Of a stretch of DNA of 39,626 bases, positions 27,490 through 37,325 are shown one piece after another; the first letter of the stretch is position 1; the number at the start of each line of letters is the position of its first letter. Origin of the DNA: Candidatus Levyibacteriota bacterium (GTDB lineage: Bacteria > Patescibacteriota > Microgenomatia > Levybacterales > UBA12049). Location: the NCBI GenBank assembly GCA_016188975.1, contig JACPGQ010000031.1, positions 1 to 39,626 on the forward strand. The letters are read 5' to 3'. The position numbers and the translations under genes were made by a program. The notes under the pieces are model-generated. The model saw nothing but the letters and a program-made list of their open reading frames with translations, searched no databases and had not been told where the DNA came from.

Positions 27490-27518
27490 ATTTTCTAACA
27501 ATTCATTTTGTTTGTCAA
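27490..27518 (-). promoter_or_regulatory. candidate sigma70-type promoter for attenuated M20 gene
   Basis: minus strand TTGACA-17 nt-GAAAAT just upstream of the leader ORF. Confidence 0.6.
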
Positions 27519-27537
27519 GAACCCAGCGCCTAGAGAA

Positions 27538-28563
27538 TTAGTGAGTCATCTCAATTGGCGTTAGCATTCTTCCCTTATTATTTTGTGGCACTTTTATTCT
27601 TTCCAAAATTTCACGCAACAGAAATTCCTCTGCCTGAACACGTGTAAGTGTTGTCTGCGAAAATAGTTCTGACATTTTTTCTCTTTTGTTCATACCCAGA
27701 AAAGTAAAAAGTCCGTCAATCATTCCCTCCGAAGTCACCATTTCAACACGTCGTTCATCCAGATATTTCTCTATCTTGCTTCCCCAAAACGATGCATACC
27801 AATCAAGTTCTTGCCCTAATTGCAGTACCTCTTCCACGAGCTTAGGGTCTGATTCATCGAATTTTTCATAGGCAGAACATCCGTTGTTAGGTACATCAAT
27901 CCGGTGTAATCCTACACTCTCAGGTGGAAAGAATAATGGAAGTGGTGAACTTTGAATATGGTCGTATGATTCATATTCTTCATTAGGATAAAGAAATTTG
28001 TTCCAACCAAAACCAGTCGTATATAGTACACCACCTCTTTGCAAATGTGATAATAGGAGTGCCCAATCTTGAGATGTTGGGAACGTTCGATGCAGAAGAA
28101 TAATAGGATATGTCCTCTCAGTTTGCACAAGAAATCCCCGCAGTGTATCTGGATGGAGAGTGTATTCCCGACTCTGATCTTGCCAATCTAATGTAACAGA
28201 TACTCTTTCGTTTCCCTCAGTTTCTATCTGAACATCGCTCCCAAGAAAATCGCCAAGAAATGAAACAGATCGCTGCAAATCAGAGAACGTCAAGGCTGAT
28301 CTTGATTGACTGTCAGTTTCTGCATTGCCATGTGCTTTATCAGCTGTAAAAAGGGTACCATATATCACATCGACTGCGTCGGTATGGTGCGCGGATGCCA
28401 TAGCGAGAGGGTGAACGAATTCTGAAGCCATACCTATATATAAGACTCTTCTGTTCTGAGAAAAAGCATGCTCAGTATATGCTCGAATCTCGCGATTGGC
28501 ATCAAGCTGACTCTGGAATTGTTGCCTTCTCGCTTTAATATCGTATGCTTGTTCTATTGCCAT
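27538..28563 (-). CDS. unknown protein, Rossmann/methyltransferase-like N-terminus possible
   Basis: 341 aa ORF; RRVLYIGMASEFVHPLAMASA and LLSHLQRGGVLYTTGFG recall class I methyltransferase elements. Confidence 0.4.
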   Translation of the reverse strand: MAIEQAYDIKARRQQFQSQLDANREIRAYTEHAFSQNRRVLYIGMASEFVHPLAMASAHHTDAVDVIYGTLFTADKAHGNAETDSQSRSALTFSDLQRSVSFLGDFLGSDVQIETEGNERVSVTLDWQDQSREYTLHPDTLRGFLVQTERTYPIILLHRTFPTSQDWALLLSHLQRGGVLYTTGFGWNKFLYPNEEYESYDHIQSSPLPLFFPPESVGLHRIDVPNNGCSAYEKFDESDPKLVEEVLQLGQELDWYASFWGSKIEKYLDERRVEMVTSEGMIDGLFTFLGMNKREKMSELFSQTTLTRVQAEEFLLREILERIKVPQNNKGRMLTPIEMTH

Positions 28564-28579
28564 GAAAAAATAACATCAA

Positions 28580-29503
28580 CTAGTGCATTACAATCTCTGC
28601 TTCCAGCTCTGGGGAAAAACCAAAAGTATCTTTAAATTTCTTTTCTATCTCGTCAATGATCATTTTCACGTCAGAAGCTTTTGCATGGTCGACGTTGCAG
28701 ATGTAATTAGCATGTTTGTCTGTGATCTTTGCCCCACCGACTTGTGTTCCTGAAAAACCTAAACGTTTGATCACATAGCCCATCGACACTTTTCCATGCC
28801 AGTCATTTTTGACTTTTCCCTCAATATCTGGCCAGACGGATATAATTTTTTCAACGTACTTTTTTTCCCTGATATTCTTAAATACTGACCCGCAAGACGG
28901 ATACTCAATAGGGTGGTAACGTTTCCGATACTTTATCATCTCTTTGTACACTTGCTTTGCCGCCAAGACCTCATCCCGTGTCCCGCTTTCTAAATGGAAA
29001 AACCCCTTCAGCACAATAAGCTTGGGGTTTTGCTTGAAGATACTGTTTCTGTAGGAAAACTGGCACTCTTCATTCGTCATTTCCCGTGTTGTATACGAGT
29101 CTCGGAGTATCTCAACGACGCTTACCTTAACAAGCACATCTTCCATCTCCACACCAAACGCGCCTGCGTTGCCGCGTATCGCTCCGCCTATGGTACTTGG
29201 CAATCCGCCGAGATTTTCAAGACCTATGAGGTCATGCTCAAATGAGAACTGCATCAGATCATCAAGTGTCTGTCCGGCAAATGCCGTAATCAAACCATCA
29301 CTTGTCAGATGAATGTCCGTTTTTCGGGATGCTAGATTTGTCCCGAGTCCGATGATAAAATATCGCTGTATTTTATTCCGCTGAATAAATGAGATTGCTT
29401 CAAACACGTCATCAACAGTTGTTGCATCCAGAAGCCACCTGGCCTTCCCGCCTATTTTGTAGTACAAAATCCGTGAGAGAGGAACGTTGTTGTGAGTAAC
29501 CAT
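28580..29503 (-). CDS. murB: UDP-N-acetylenolpyruvoylglucosamine reductase
   Basis: YYKIGGKARWLLDA, FIIGLGTNLASRK, GLENLGGLPSTIGGAIRGNAGAFGVEMEDVL, YPSCGSVFKNI; upstream ORF start 29536 less likely. Confidence 0.9.
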   Translation of the reverse strand: MVTHNNVPLSRILYYKIGGKARWLLDATTVDDVFEAISFIQRNKIQRYFIIGLGTNLASRKTDIHLTSDGLITAFAGQTLDDLMQFSFEHDLIGLENLGGLPSTIGGAIRGNAGAFGVEMEDVLVKVSVVEILRDSYTTREMTNEECQFSYRNSIFKQNPKLIVLKGFFHLESGTRDEVLAAKQVYKEMIKYRKRYHPIEYPSCGSVFKNIREKKYVEKIISVWPDIEGKVKNDWHGKVSMGYVIKRLGFSGTQVGGAKITDKHANYICNVDHAKASDVKMIIDEIEKKFKDTFGFSPELEAEIVMH

Positions 29504-29507
29504 GGGG

Positions 29508-30728
29508 TTATTGTAGCACGGACAACTCTTGGGCAACTTTGTGGAATACAGAGACTCCCTTATCGAGATCTTCTCTGTTATGCGCGGCCGAAGGCATGAC
29601 TCGAATACGAGCTCTTCCCTTCGGAACCATGGGGAATTTTATGGGAGTCGCGTACACTCCATTTTTTAGAAGTTGCTTACTAAATTCGATAGCGAGATCT
29701 TCTTCTCCAAGCATCACAGGTGTAATAGGCGTTTCGCTCACGCCACAGTCAAGCCCAAATGCAGCAAATTGTTCTTTTAAATAATCTCCATTCTCCCATA
29801 ACCTCTTTACTCGCTCATCTGATTCTTCAAGAATTTTTACTGCTTCTATAAGAGCAGCAGTATCTGGTATTGATAACCCATTTGAAAAAAGGAATTGTCG
29901 GGCATTTCTTCGATAATATTCAATAAGTTCCTTTTTTCCAGTGATAAATCCTCCCATGACACCAAATGCCTTTGATAATGTGCCGACCTCTATATCTACT
30001 CTTCCGTGGAGACCAAAATGGTCAACAATTCCCCGTCCATGATCTCCCAATACTCCTTCCCCATGAGCATCATCTACCATAGTGAGAGCTTGGAATTCCT
30101 CGGCAAGTTCTACTATTTCAGGTAATGGAGCAAGATCACCATCCATAGAAAACACTCCATCAGTGATGATTAAAATGATCGGAGGTTTTCCATCAGATCG
30201 AGGAGTTTTTCGTTCCCCAGCTGCCTCTTTCAGGTTACCTCTAAGCTCATCCATGTCGCGATGAGCGTAAATGTATTTTCTTTGAGGTTGTGCAACTCGT
30301 ACGGCATCGATAATGGATGCATGGTTTAGGGCGTCGGAAATCACTATGTCTTCTTTTCCGACAATAGTCTGGATAGCAGCCATATTTGCCATATAGCCGC
30401 CGGTAACTGCGAGTGCTCCTTCGGCATGCTTGAAAGCTGCTAAACGATCCTCAAGTTCCACATGGAGTACATTTGTTCCAGATAAGGCTCGAACAGAGCC
30501 TGTACCTACACCGTATTGCTCTATTGCTCGACTAGCAGCAAGCTTAAGCCTCTCATCATTTGCCAATCCTAAGTAATTGTTAGAGCAGAGATTAAGTTTC
30601 GGTTGGCCTTCTATAGTAAGATAAGCACCTTGACCTGATTCGACAATCGCCCGTGTCACAGGCGTTACAACTGCTTCTTGGATGCCGCTGTAGAATTGAG
30701 TAACGAAGTCTCCGCTTTCTCTTGCCAT
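29508..30728 (-). CDS. kbl: glycine C-acetyltransferase (2-amino-3-ketobutyrate CoA ligase) / alpha-oxoamine synthase
   Basis: [72 protein letters not shown]. Confidence 0.9.
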   Translation of the reverse strand: MARESGDFVTQFYSGIQEAVVTPVTRAIVESGQGAYLTIEGQPKLNLCSNNYLGLANDERLKLAASRAIEQYGVGTGSVRALSGTNVLHVELEDRLAAFKHAEGALAVTGGYMANMAAIQTIVGKEDIVISDALNHASIIDAVRVAQPQRKYIYAHRDMDELRGNLKEAAGERKTPRSDGKPPIILIITDGVFSMDGDLAPLPEIVELAEEFQALTMVDDAHGEGVLGDHGRGIVDHFGLHGRVDIEVGTLSKAFGVMGGFITGKKELIEYYRRNARQFLFSNGLSIPDTAALIEAVKILEESDERVKRLWENGDYLKEQFAAFGLDCGVSETPITPVMLGEEDLAIEFSKQLLKNGVYATPIKFPMVPKGRARIRVMPSAAHNREDLDKGVSVFHKVAQELSVLQ

Positions 30729-30731
30729 AAG

Positions 30732-31751
30732 CTAAGGAACGAGCACTATTTTACCACATTCACCTGATTTCATCACATGCATTGCTTTTTCAAAGTCTTT
30801 CAGAGGAAATTTGTGAGTAATCATTTTCCGCAAATCAACTTTCTTATCTACCAATAATTTCGTTGTCTGTTTCCATGTCTTCCAAATCTCACGTCCAAAA
30901 ACTGATTTGATTGTCAATTCTTTATTAATCATATATTTTCCCCAATCAAGCGTAATTGATTCTTTAGGAATACCAAATGCAATAATAGTACCAGCGATTC
31001 TGACAGCTTCAAAGGCAACCTCGATCCCCATCCTGTTACCACTCATCTCCAACACCGCATCAAATTTGCCAAACTCATCCGGATCGAGAACATCAAGCAC
31101 TCGATCAAATCCCATTTTCTTTGCTAACTTCCTTCTGTACTCGCGCCTATTTAAGCCAACGACCTCTTTCGCCCCCATCGCTCTCGCAGCAGCGCCTGCG
31201 GCAAGACCAGTTGGACCAAGTCCCATGACAAGTACACGTTTTCCTTTCACCTGTGCCTTGGTCACAACATTGACGGCATTGCCGAGTGGCTCCTGCACGC
31301 TCATGGCTATCGTTGGGATCGACGGATCATTTCTCCACGTCGTATGGAGTGGAATAGTAGCGTACTCAGCAAATGCACCATTTCTCCCGATACCAAAAAG
31401 CTCCATGTTCTCACACACGTGATAATTTCTCTTTCGACATTGGAAGCAATTTCGACAAAAAATGTGCGTTTCGGAAGAGACAAGATCGCCTGGTTTTATT
31501 TTCGTACGTTTTTTCGTATTCACTTTTACCACCTCTCCTACAACCTCGTGGCCGATCACGATTGGCGGTTTGATGTGTCCCTGAGCCCAAGGAATCCAGT
31601 CATAGATTCCGACATCCGTACCACAGATTGAAGCATAGACGACTTTCACCAGTACTTCATCTTTTTTAGGTGTGGGAAGAGGAACTTTTTTTATGCTGAC
31701 ACCGGATTCTGGGTTTTCTTTGAGGACTGCAAGCATCAGCTGTTTGTTCAT
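30732..31751 (-). CDS. tdh: zinc-dependent L-threonine 3-dehydrogenase-like alcohol dehydrogenase
   Basis: SICGTDVGIYDW, GHEVVGEVV, CRNCFQCRKRNYHVCE, VLVMGLGPTGLAAGAAARAMGA; adjacent to kbl. Confidence 0.87.
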   Translation of the reverse strand: MNKQLMLAVLKENPESGVSIKKVPLPTPKKDEVLVKVVYASICGTDVGIYDWIPWAQGHIKPPIVIGHEVVGEVVKVNTKKRTKIKPGDLVSSETHIFCRNCFQCRKRNYHVCENMELFGIGRNGAFAEYATIPLHTTWRNDPSIPTIAMSVQEPLGNAVNVVTKAQVKGKRVLVMGLGPTGLAAGAAARAMGAKEVVGLNRREYRRKLAKKMGFDRVLDVLDPDEFGKFDAVLEMSGNRMGIEVAFEAVRIAGTIIAFGIPKESITLDWGKYMINKELTIKSVFGREIWKTWKQTTKLLVDKKVDLRKMITHKFPLKDFEKAMHVMKSGECGKIVLVP

Positions 31752-31810
31752 ATAGATCTAATCGCAAAAAAGAGGATGATCATTCGAAGGACAAAATGCG
31801 GCAGATTGGT

Positions 31811-32278
31811 TTATTGGACAGCAAGTACGGTGTAGACAATTTTCCCCGCAGGTGCTTCAACTGCAACTGTTTCTCCAACCTTCTTCCCAATAAGCGCCTT
31901 CCCGAGAGGTGAGGCATGGGAAATTTTTTTCGCTGTTGGATCTGCCTCAAATTCTCCAACCACAGTGTATTCTTCTTTTCTGCCGTCTACTTTAACAGTA
32001 ACTGTCGAGCCAAGACTGACCATTCTGTGAGAATGACTATTGCCTTGGATGAGCACAACTTCTTTCAGGAGCTCTTCAAGCTCATCGATTCTTCCATCGA
32101 TAAACGAGAGCTCTTCTCGAGCAGCAGTATACTCTGCATTCTCTGATAAATCACCCTGATCTCTCGCTGCTGAAACTCTCGAAACAACCTCAGGTCGTTT
32201 TATTTTTGTCAGTTCTTCGTATTCTCTTTTAAGATCAGAAAATCCGTCTTTCGTGAGATAAATTTTTTTCGCGTCCAT
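31811..32278 (-). CDS. greA: transcription elongation factor GreA
   Basis: MDAKKIYLTKDGFSDLKREYEEL, AARDQGDLSENAEYTAAREE, ISHASPLGKALIGKKVGETV; ORF extends upstream through a repeat but MDAKK is the likely start. Confidence 0.92.
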   Translation of the reverse strand: MDAKKIYLTKDGFSDLKREYEELTKIKRPEVVSRVSAARDQGDLSENAEYTAAREELSFIDGRIDELEELLKEVVLIQGNSHSHRMVSLGSTVTVKVDGRKEEYTVVGEFEADPTAKKISHASPLGKALIGKKVGETVAVEAPAGKIVYTVLAVQ

Positions 32279-32297
32279 ATAAACAATTCTTTCCTCT

Positions 32298-32364
32298 TTC
32301 CCCTCTCCCCACAAGGTGTGGGAGAGGGTCTGTCCCGATCCAATCGGGACAGGGGTGAGGGGAA
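32298..32364. repeat. GC-rich palindromic element in the greA 5' region
   Basis: TTCCCCTCTCCCC...GGGAGAGGG...TGTCCCGATCCAATCGGGACA...GGGGTGAGGGGAA, nested inverted repeats. Confidence 0.75.
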
Positions 32365-32450
32365 GGTTCAATAAACAAAATCCCTCCAAGATCGTTGTGA
32401 GGGAGAAAATTTGCTTCAAGCAGTATAGTTAATGATATATGGTTTGTCAA

Positions 32451-33458
32451 TCACCTTATAGTAAATTTACTGAGTAGTGTCCTTGCTTGTTGTTTTATCC
32501 TCTCGCTCACCACAACCTTTACCGTCCCTTTTCTTGGCTGGCCATAGCATACAACCCACCCAAGCGGTGCGTAAAGAAGGATAGGTAAGACGGTTAAATC
32601 TTCTTCACCTATGACGTGGAGCAAGACGTTTTTCCCTTCTTTTATCCTCTGAAATATCTCTCCACATATTTGAAAAATCTCCGAAGAAATATGTCCTGGA
32701 GTATTTTGTGCAGAATATGTCAGGTTTATGGGTTTTAGACCGAGTTCATCAACTGTTGCGTATCGTTTTTTCCGTTCAACAGTGAGGTCGATAACACTCA
32801 GGCGTGGCACTATTCCTCTATTATGAAAAAGCGTTGTTGTAACGTCTCCTACTGCTATGAGGGAAGCAGTTTCCTGAGATGAAAGCGTGCTCGTTTTTGC
32901 ATCGATAATCTCACCAATTGGCTTTTGCAGCGTCTTTCGAAGTGGCTCAGGCAGGATAAACGTCTTTTCTTTCCAATCTGGATTTACCCAGAGTCTTCCC
33001 TGTCTATCAATAATTCCTTCTCGAATCCTCGTTGAGGAAATAGGCAACCCATCCTCAGCAATCGAGAGCGGAAAAGGAATAATGACAAGCTCTGATTTTC
33101 CTTCCTTCTGTCGTTTTAGATTAATGCGTTTTGCACCACCTTCTGAGTCAGGAGTAGCAAGAATCGCATCGATTGGCAAATTCTCCCACGTAGTCGGGAT
33201 GTAGACTGAATCAAGAGGAAGGATCTCAGTCTTTTCAAAGGCATGGTATTTTCTCAGAAACTGCTGGACTGCATTCCTACGAATGACATACGCTTCAGCA
33301 ATTTGACCTTTCTGTTTTTTAACATATGTATCACTAGTAATGCCAATAAGAACTTTCTCAGCATGCAAAATCGCAAAGGTCAAAAACGCTTCATGACCGC
33401 TATGCAACAGGTCAAACGTACCACCACAACCAAGAAGGGCAAATTGCTTCTGTTTCAT
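32451..33458 (-). CDS. fusion: archaeal-type phosphopantetheine adenylyltransferase plus DUF359-like GTP-dependent dephospho-CoA kinase
   Basis: N-term GCGGTFDLLHSGHEAFL...ISSTRIREG (nucleotidyltransferase HxGH); C-term LIAVGDVTTTLFHNRGIVPRLSVIDLTVERKKR... NVLLHVIGEEDLTVLPILLYAPLGWVVCYGQPRKGTVKVVV. Confidence 0.85.
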   Translation of the reverse strand: MKQKQFALLGCGGTFDLLHSGHEAFLTFAILHAEKVLIGITSDTYVKKQKGQIAEAYVIRRNAVQQFLRKYHAFEKTEILPLDSVYIPTTWENLPIDAILATPDSEGGAKRINLKRQKEGKSELVIIPFPLSIAEDGLPISSTRIREGIIDRQGRLWVNPDWKEKTFILPEPLRKTLQKPIGEIIDAKTSTLSSQETASLIAVGDVTTTLFHNRGIVPRLSVIDLTVERKKRYATVDELGLKPINLTYSAQNTPGHISSEIFQICGEIFQRIKEGKNVLLHVIGEEDLTVLPILLYAPLGWVVCYGQPRKGTVKVVVSERIKQQARTLLSKFTIR

Positions 33459-34345
33459 CGTTCAGTGATACCAAATGTCCGGAGTTTCTCATGGTATTTT
33501 TTGAGAAGATCCCCATGGAATGTCCGCGGATAAAATGCGAGAAGGGACGGTGTAATCATACTTTCGTTCCTTTGTCTCCCCATGTAGAAGAGTTGGGCAA
33601 ATTTGCTCAATTGTACCATAGCTTTGTTCGCAAAAAGTGAAGAAAGCCGTGTTTTTGAGTGCTCCTTCTTATCATATGCGTATGTTGCGATCTTCTCTCG
33701 AGCTTGTGGGAGAAACGAAAAAATCCACTGGTTTGCCTGAAGAAACGATAGATAGGTATCGCCACGTGAGAAAAGCGGTTGAAGTGAAACAACCTCCCAC
33801 GCAGTGTACAAACTCCGCATCACTTGGGGTAGGGCAAGTGCATGCCCGTCAAGAAGCATGTTGACACATGCCATATCCGAAACATCTTGCGCATTTTTCA
33901 CTCTCCTTCTTCCAAGAACACTCAGCGTTGCGAGTACGGCAACTCGTGTCGTCCAGAGCGTACCGGGTTGACTGATAACAAAAAAATCAATATCGTCCTC
34001 TTCGTCCGCATTGTCTGATGAGACTCCCCCACTAATTCCCACAAATGTAACAGTTGGAATACGGGCAATATATCTTCCTAGCATTTGGCCAAGCTTCTTT
34101 TTCTGAGCACTGATCGCACTCCTTCGATGACGAAAATCAACGATACCTTCCCGCCCTTTGAGATAATACATCCCGTTTTTTTCACCGATCATTCTCCGTA
34201 ACTTTGAAAGCGACTGTTCAAAAACTCTGTGTGAAGGAATTTTTTTTTCTACAGCAAACCAATACAATTCGTCTTTCGTCAGAGGGAAATCAAACATATC
34301 TGAATAGTGGAGAGCTTTCAACAATGCTTCATCAGTTGAGGCCAT
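33455..34345 (-). CDS. nucleotidyltransferase-like protein
   Basis: VGISGGVSSDNADEEDDIDFFVIS, GG/GS plus DDIDFF pattern. Confidence 0.6.
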   Translation of the reverse strand: MASTDEALLKALHYSDMFDFPLTKDELYWFAVEKKIPSHRVFEQSLSKLRRMIGEKNGMYYLKGREGIVDFRHRRSAISAQKKKLGQMLGRYIARIPTVTFVGISGGVSSDNADEEDDIDFFVISQPGTLWTTRVAVLATLSVLGRRRVKNAQDVSDMACVNMLLDGHALALPQVMRSLYTAWEVVSLQPLFSRGDTYLSFLQANQWIFSFLPQAREKIATYAYDKKEHSKTRLSSLFANKAMVQLSKFAQLFYMGRQRNESMITPSLLAFYPRTFHGDLLKKYHEKLRTFGITER

Positions 34346-35826
34346 ATTTTTCGATCACTTGTTTTATACCATTCAACAGTGTTTGTGCAGCGCTTTCAGC
34401 TGAGGTATTGCCTAGGATACTCCTCACGGTGTTTGCAAGGTAGCCGTTGAGCTCCTCATTAATAGACGCATCATGTGTATCGCTCACAAAATATGAAGAG
34501 ACTGCCGTTTCTGCCTGCACAAGAAAAGGATACACAAGCTCGTTGTCCTTAAGCGTTTCTGCAAGGTCGCGTCTGGCCGGCAACTCCCCAAACAGTCGCG
34601 ATTTTGCCTCAAGAGTGTAGAGTTTTTGCTGTGTTTCTTTTTTTGCAAGAAACTGCATGAAACTCATCGCTTCTTTCTGATGTTTACTTTTGCTTGATAC
34701 TCCGCTTGCCCAGTAACTTGCAACTGTCGTCGGGTTTACCAAATACGGAACCGGGTGAACACTAAAGACAAAATCCGGACTGATTTGTTTTATCTGAAAA
34801 ATATCCCAGGAATAACCGAAATACAGTGCAACATTTCCCCCAGCAAATGCCTCAAGTGCCGGCAAAGCGTCTGCATCCCAGACTTTCGCGATGCTATCGC
34901 GCCCTGTCGCAAAATCCGTATAGAACCGTAACGCTTCTGCGTAATTTTGGACAGCTGAATCTTGTGGCTTTTTGAGATTTACCCGGTTTTGTGCAAATAG
35001 TACCGATACGAGGTCAGGCGCACGGACTATGTTGTCCCATGATCCGATCGCTGCACCGTAGGTGTGCATTTGTCCTGATTCATCCCGTACGGTGACGGCA
35101 CTTGAGACTTTGGTAAATTCTTCCCATGTTTGGGGAACGGAAATACCATAATCTTCAAGAATCCCGTCATTAACGAAAAGAGCCAGTGTATCCATATGCA
35201 GAGGAATCCCATACACGCCGCCATTTATTGTCATGTCCGACTGGACGACAGGATAGTACTGCTTTTTGAACTCATCTGCAGAGATTACCGCTTCGGGGAG
35301 AGGAGAGAGTGCTTCTTTCATTGTCTGTGTCCAGGAATTGTGAAACCGAAAAACATCCGGCCCTGACCCACTATTTATCCTGGTGAGTAGCGTCTCTTTA
35401 TACTTTTTGATATCGCGCATTTCATACGTCACTTTTATGTTTGGGTTCTCCTTTTGGAACTCATCAATAATCGGCTGCATCACCTCTTTTGGCTCCCATA
35501 ATCCCCAATACGTGATTGCCACAACACCTCCTCCGCCAACACCACTATTTCTCAAAAGAGGCAGGACAAAGGTAATTGCTAAAAAAATGAGGAGAATAAC
35601 AACGACAATAGGAATAACAATTTTTAACAGACGGCGAAGAATACTCTGCTGGGGCGGAGGATAATCAGGTGGCTCCTCTGGCTGCTCAAGAGCAGGAGAA
35701 GGCGGAGGGGGTGGGGCAGACGGTGGAGGAGGAGAAGGGGGTACTTGGGGCGTCTGACTAGGTTGAGGAGGTGTTGTTTCCCCAACCTGTTGATTGGTAC
35801 TACCAAAAATCACTGTATCTTCCATA
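34332..35826 (-). CDS. membrane-anchored extracellular solute-binding protein family 1 with proline-rich N-terminus
   Basis: MEDTVIFGSTNQQ..PPSPPPPSAPPPPPSP..TM..VAITYWGLWEPKEVMQPIIDEFQKENPNIKVTYEMRD. Confidence 0.87.
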
Positions 35827-35882
35827 GACGTATCGAATATATAGATAGTATAATACCTCTTGCTTACCCTGGCAACGAGCGT

Positions 35883-37307
35883 ATGAAACAGAAAAAACGG
35901 ACACATAAACAGCAGATCTTTCTTGCCGCAAGGATCTTCCTCTGGTTCACACTTGGAGCGCTAATCGGGCTTTTCTTCTTCGTGAGCTTTCTTGTTATCT
36001 CCTATAGACAGATGTATCAAAACAGAGTGTATCCGGGAGTTTTTCTAGATGGCGTTGATTTCGGAGGGAAATCAGAAACCGATGTACGTTCTTTTTTTGA
36101 CAATAAAAACATGTCGTTTGCCGATACCAAACTCATCTTCACCTATAGCGACCAAACTGCAGTCACGACTGCCAAAGAACTGGAGCTTGGGTTTGATAGT
36201 CAACTCCTTACTGATCAGGCATATAGCATCGGACGATCACAAAGTTTTGTGTCAGATATCTACATGATCACAAAAGCCTACATGCGCGGCATCCATCTCC
36301 CTGCTTCCTATCGATACGATGAGGGAGTGTTTGAAAAACTTATTACGCCGTTTCAAAAAAATCTCGACATTGCTCCTGTTAATGCCGAGTTTAGTTATGA
36401 AAACGGTCGCGTTACCGAATTTCATACCCATAGCGACGGAAGAAAAGTAGACATTGAAAAACTGAAAAGCACTCTATCTTCCTATAGCATCATGCTAGCC
36501 CGGGCAAAATCCCATCCAAAAGCTCTTACTGTAACAATTCCAATCATCACCGTACAACCAGTGCTTACCCTTGAAAAGGTAAATGATTTGGGGATAAAAG
36601 AACTTATTGGTGAAGGAACATCGCTTTTTCATGGTTCAATAGCTAATAGAATCTACAACCTAACACTCGCCTCATCCCGGCTTAATGGGGCATTGGTAAA
36701 ACCTGGTGAAACGTTCTCTTTTGCAGAATCAGTAGGGGACATCACCTCACTTACCGGATATAAACAAGCGTATGTTATCGAAAATGGAAGGACAGTCCTT
36801 GGTGATGGAGGAGGAGTATGCCAAGTTTCAACGACACTTTTTCGAGCAGCGCTCAATGCTGGTCTTCCTATTGTTGAAAGAAATCAACACGCTTATCGAG
36901 TCCATTACTACGAAGAAGACTCACCACCAGGCATCGATGCTGCGGTGTATGTCCCATCTGTCGACCTCAAATTCAAAAATGATACTGGGCACTGGCTTCT
37001 CATCCAGTCATTTGTTGACAAACAAGCTGAGCGTCTCACATTCCAGATATATGGCACAAGTGACGGGAGAGAAGTCAAGGTTTCAACTCCTGTTATTCTC
37101 TCACAAACTCCAGCTCCTGAGCCACTTTACCAGGATGATCCAACGCTTCCCGCAGGAGTCGTCAAGCAAGTTGATTGGGCAGCAGCGGGCGCAAAAGTTT
37201 CCTTCACCAGAGACGTCATAAAGGATGGCAAAGTCACCATCCATGACACCTTTAACTCAAATTACCGGCCATGGCAGGCGATATACCTTCGAGGAACGAA
37301 GGTATAA
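35883..37307 (+). CDS. VanW-family protein with putative peptidoglycan-binding domain
   Basis: N-terminal TM; SRLNGALVKPGETFSFAESVGDITSLTGYKQAYVIENGRTVLGDGGGVCQVSTTLFRAALNAGLPIVERNQHAYRVHYYE. Confidence 0.92.
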   Translation: MKQKKRTHKQQIFLAARIFLWFTLGALIGLFFFVSFLVISYRQMYQNRVYPGVFLDGVDFGGKSETDVRSFFDNKNMSFADTKLIFTYSDQTAVTTAKELELGFDSQLLTDQAYSIGRSQSFVSDIYMITKAYMRGIHLPASYRYDEGVFEKLITPFQKNLDIAPVNAEFSYENGRVTEFHTHSDGRKVDIEKLKSTLSSYSIMLARAKSHPKALTVTIPIITVQPVLTLEKVNDLGIKELIGEGTSLFHGSIANRIYNLTLASSRLNGALVKPGETFSFAESVGDITSLTGYKQAYVIENGRTVLGDGGGVCQVSTTLFRAALNAGLPIVERNQHAYRVHYYEEDSPPGIDAAVYVPSVDLKFKNDTGHWLLIQSFVDKQAERLTFQIYGTSDGREVKVSTPVILSQTPAPEPLYQDDPTLPAGVVKQVDWAAAGAKVSFTRDVIKDGKVTIHDTFNSNYRPWQAIYLRGTKV

Positions 37308-37325
37308 AATTCCTAATTTCCTTGG

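Noticed and set aside
36653-36856. Antisense ORF inside the VanW gene
   Set aside because: No independent support; lies opposite the most conserved VanW motif region
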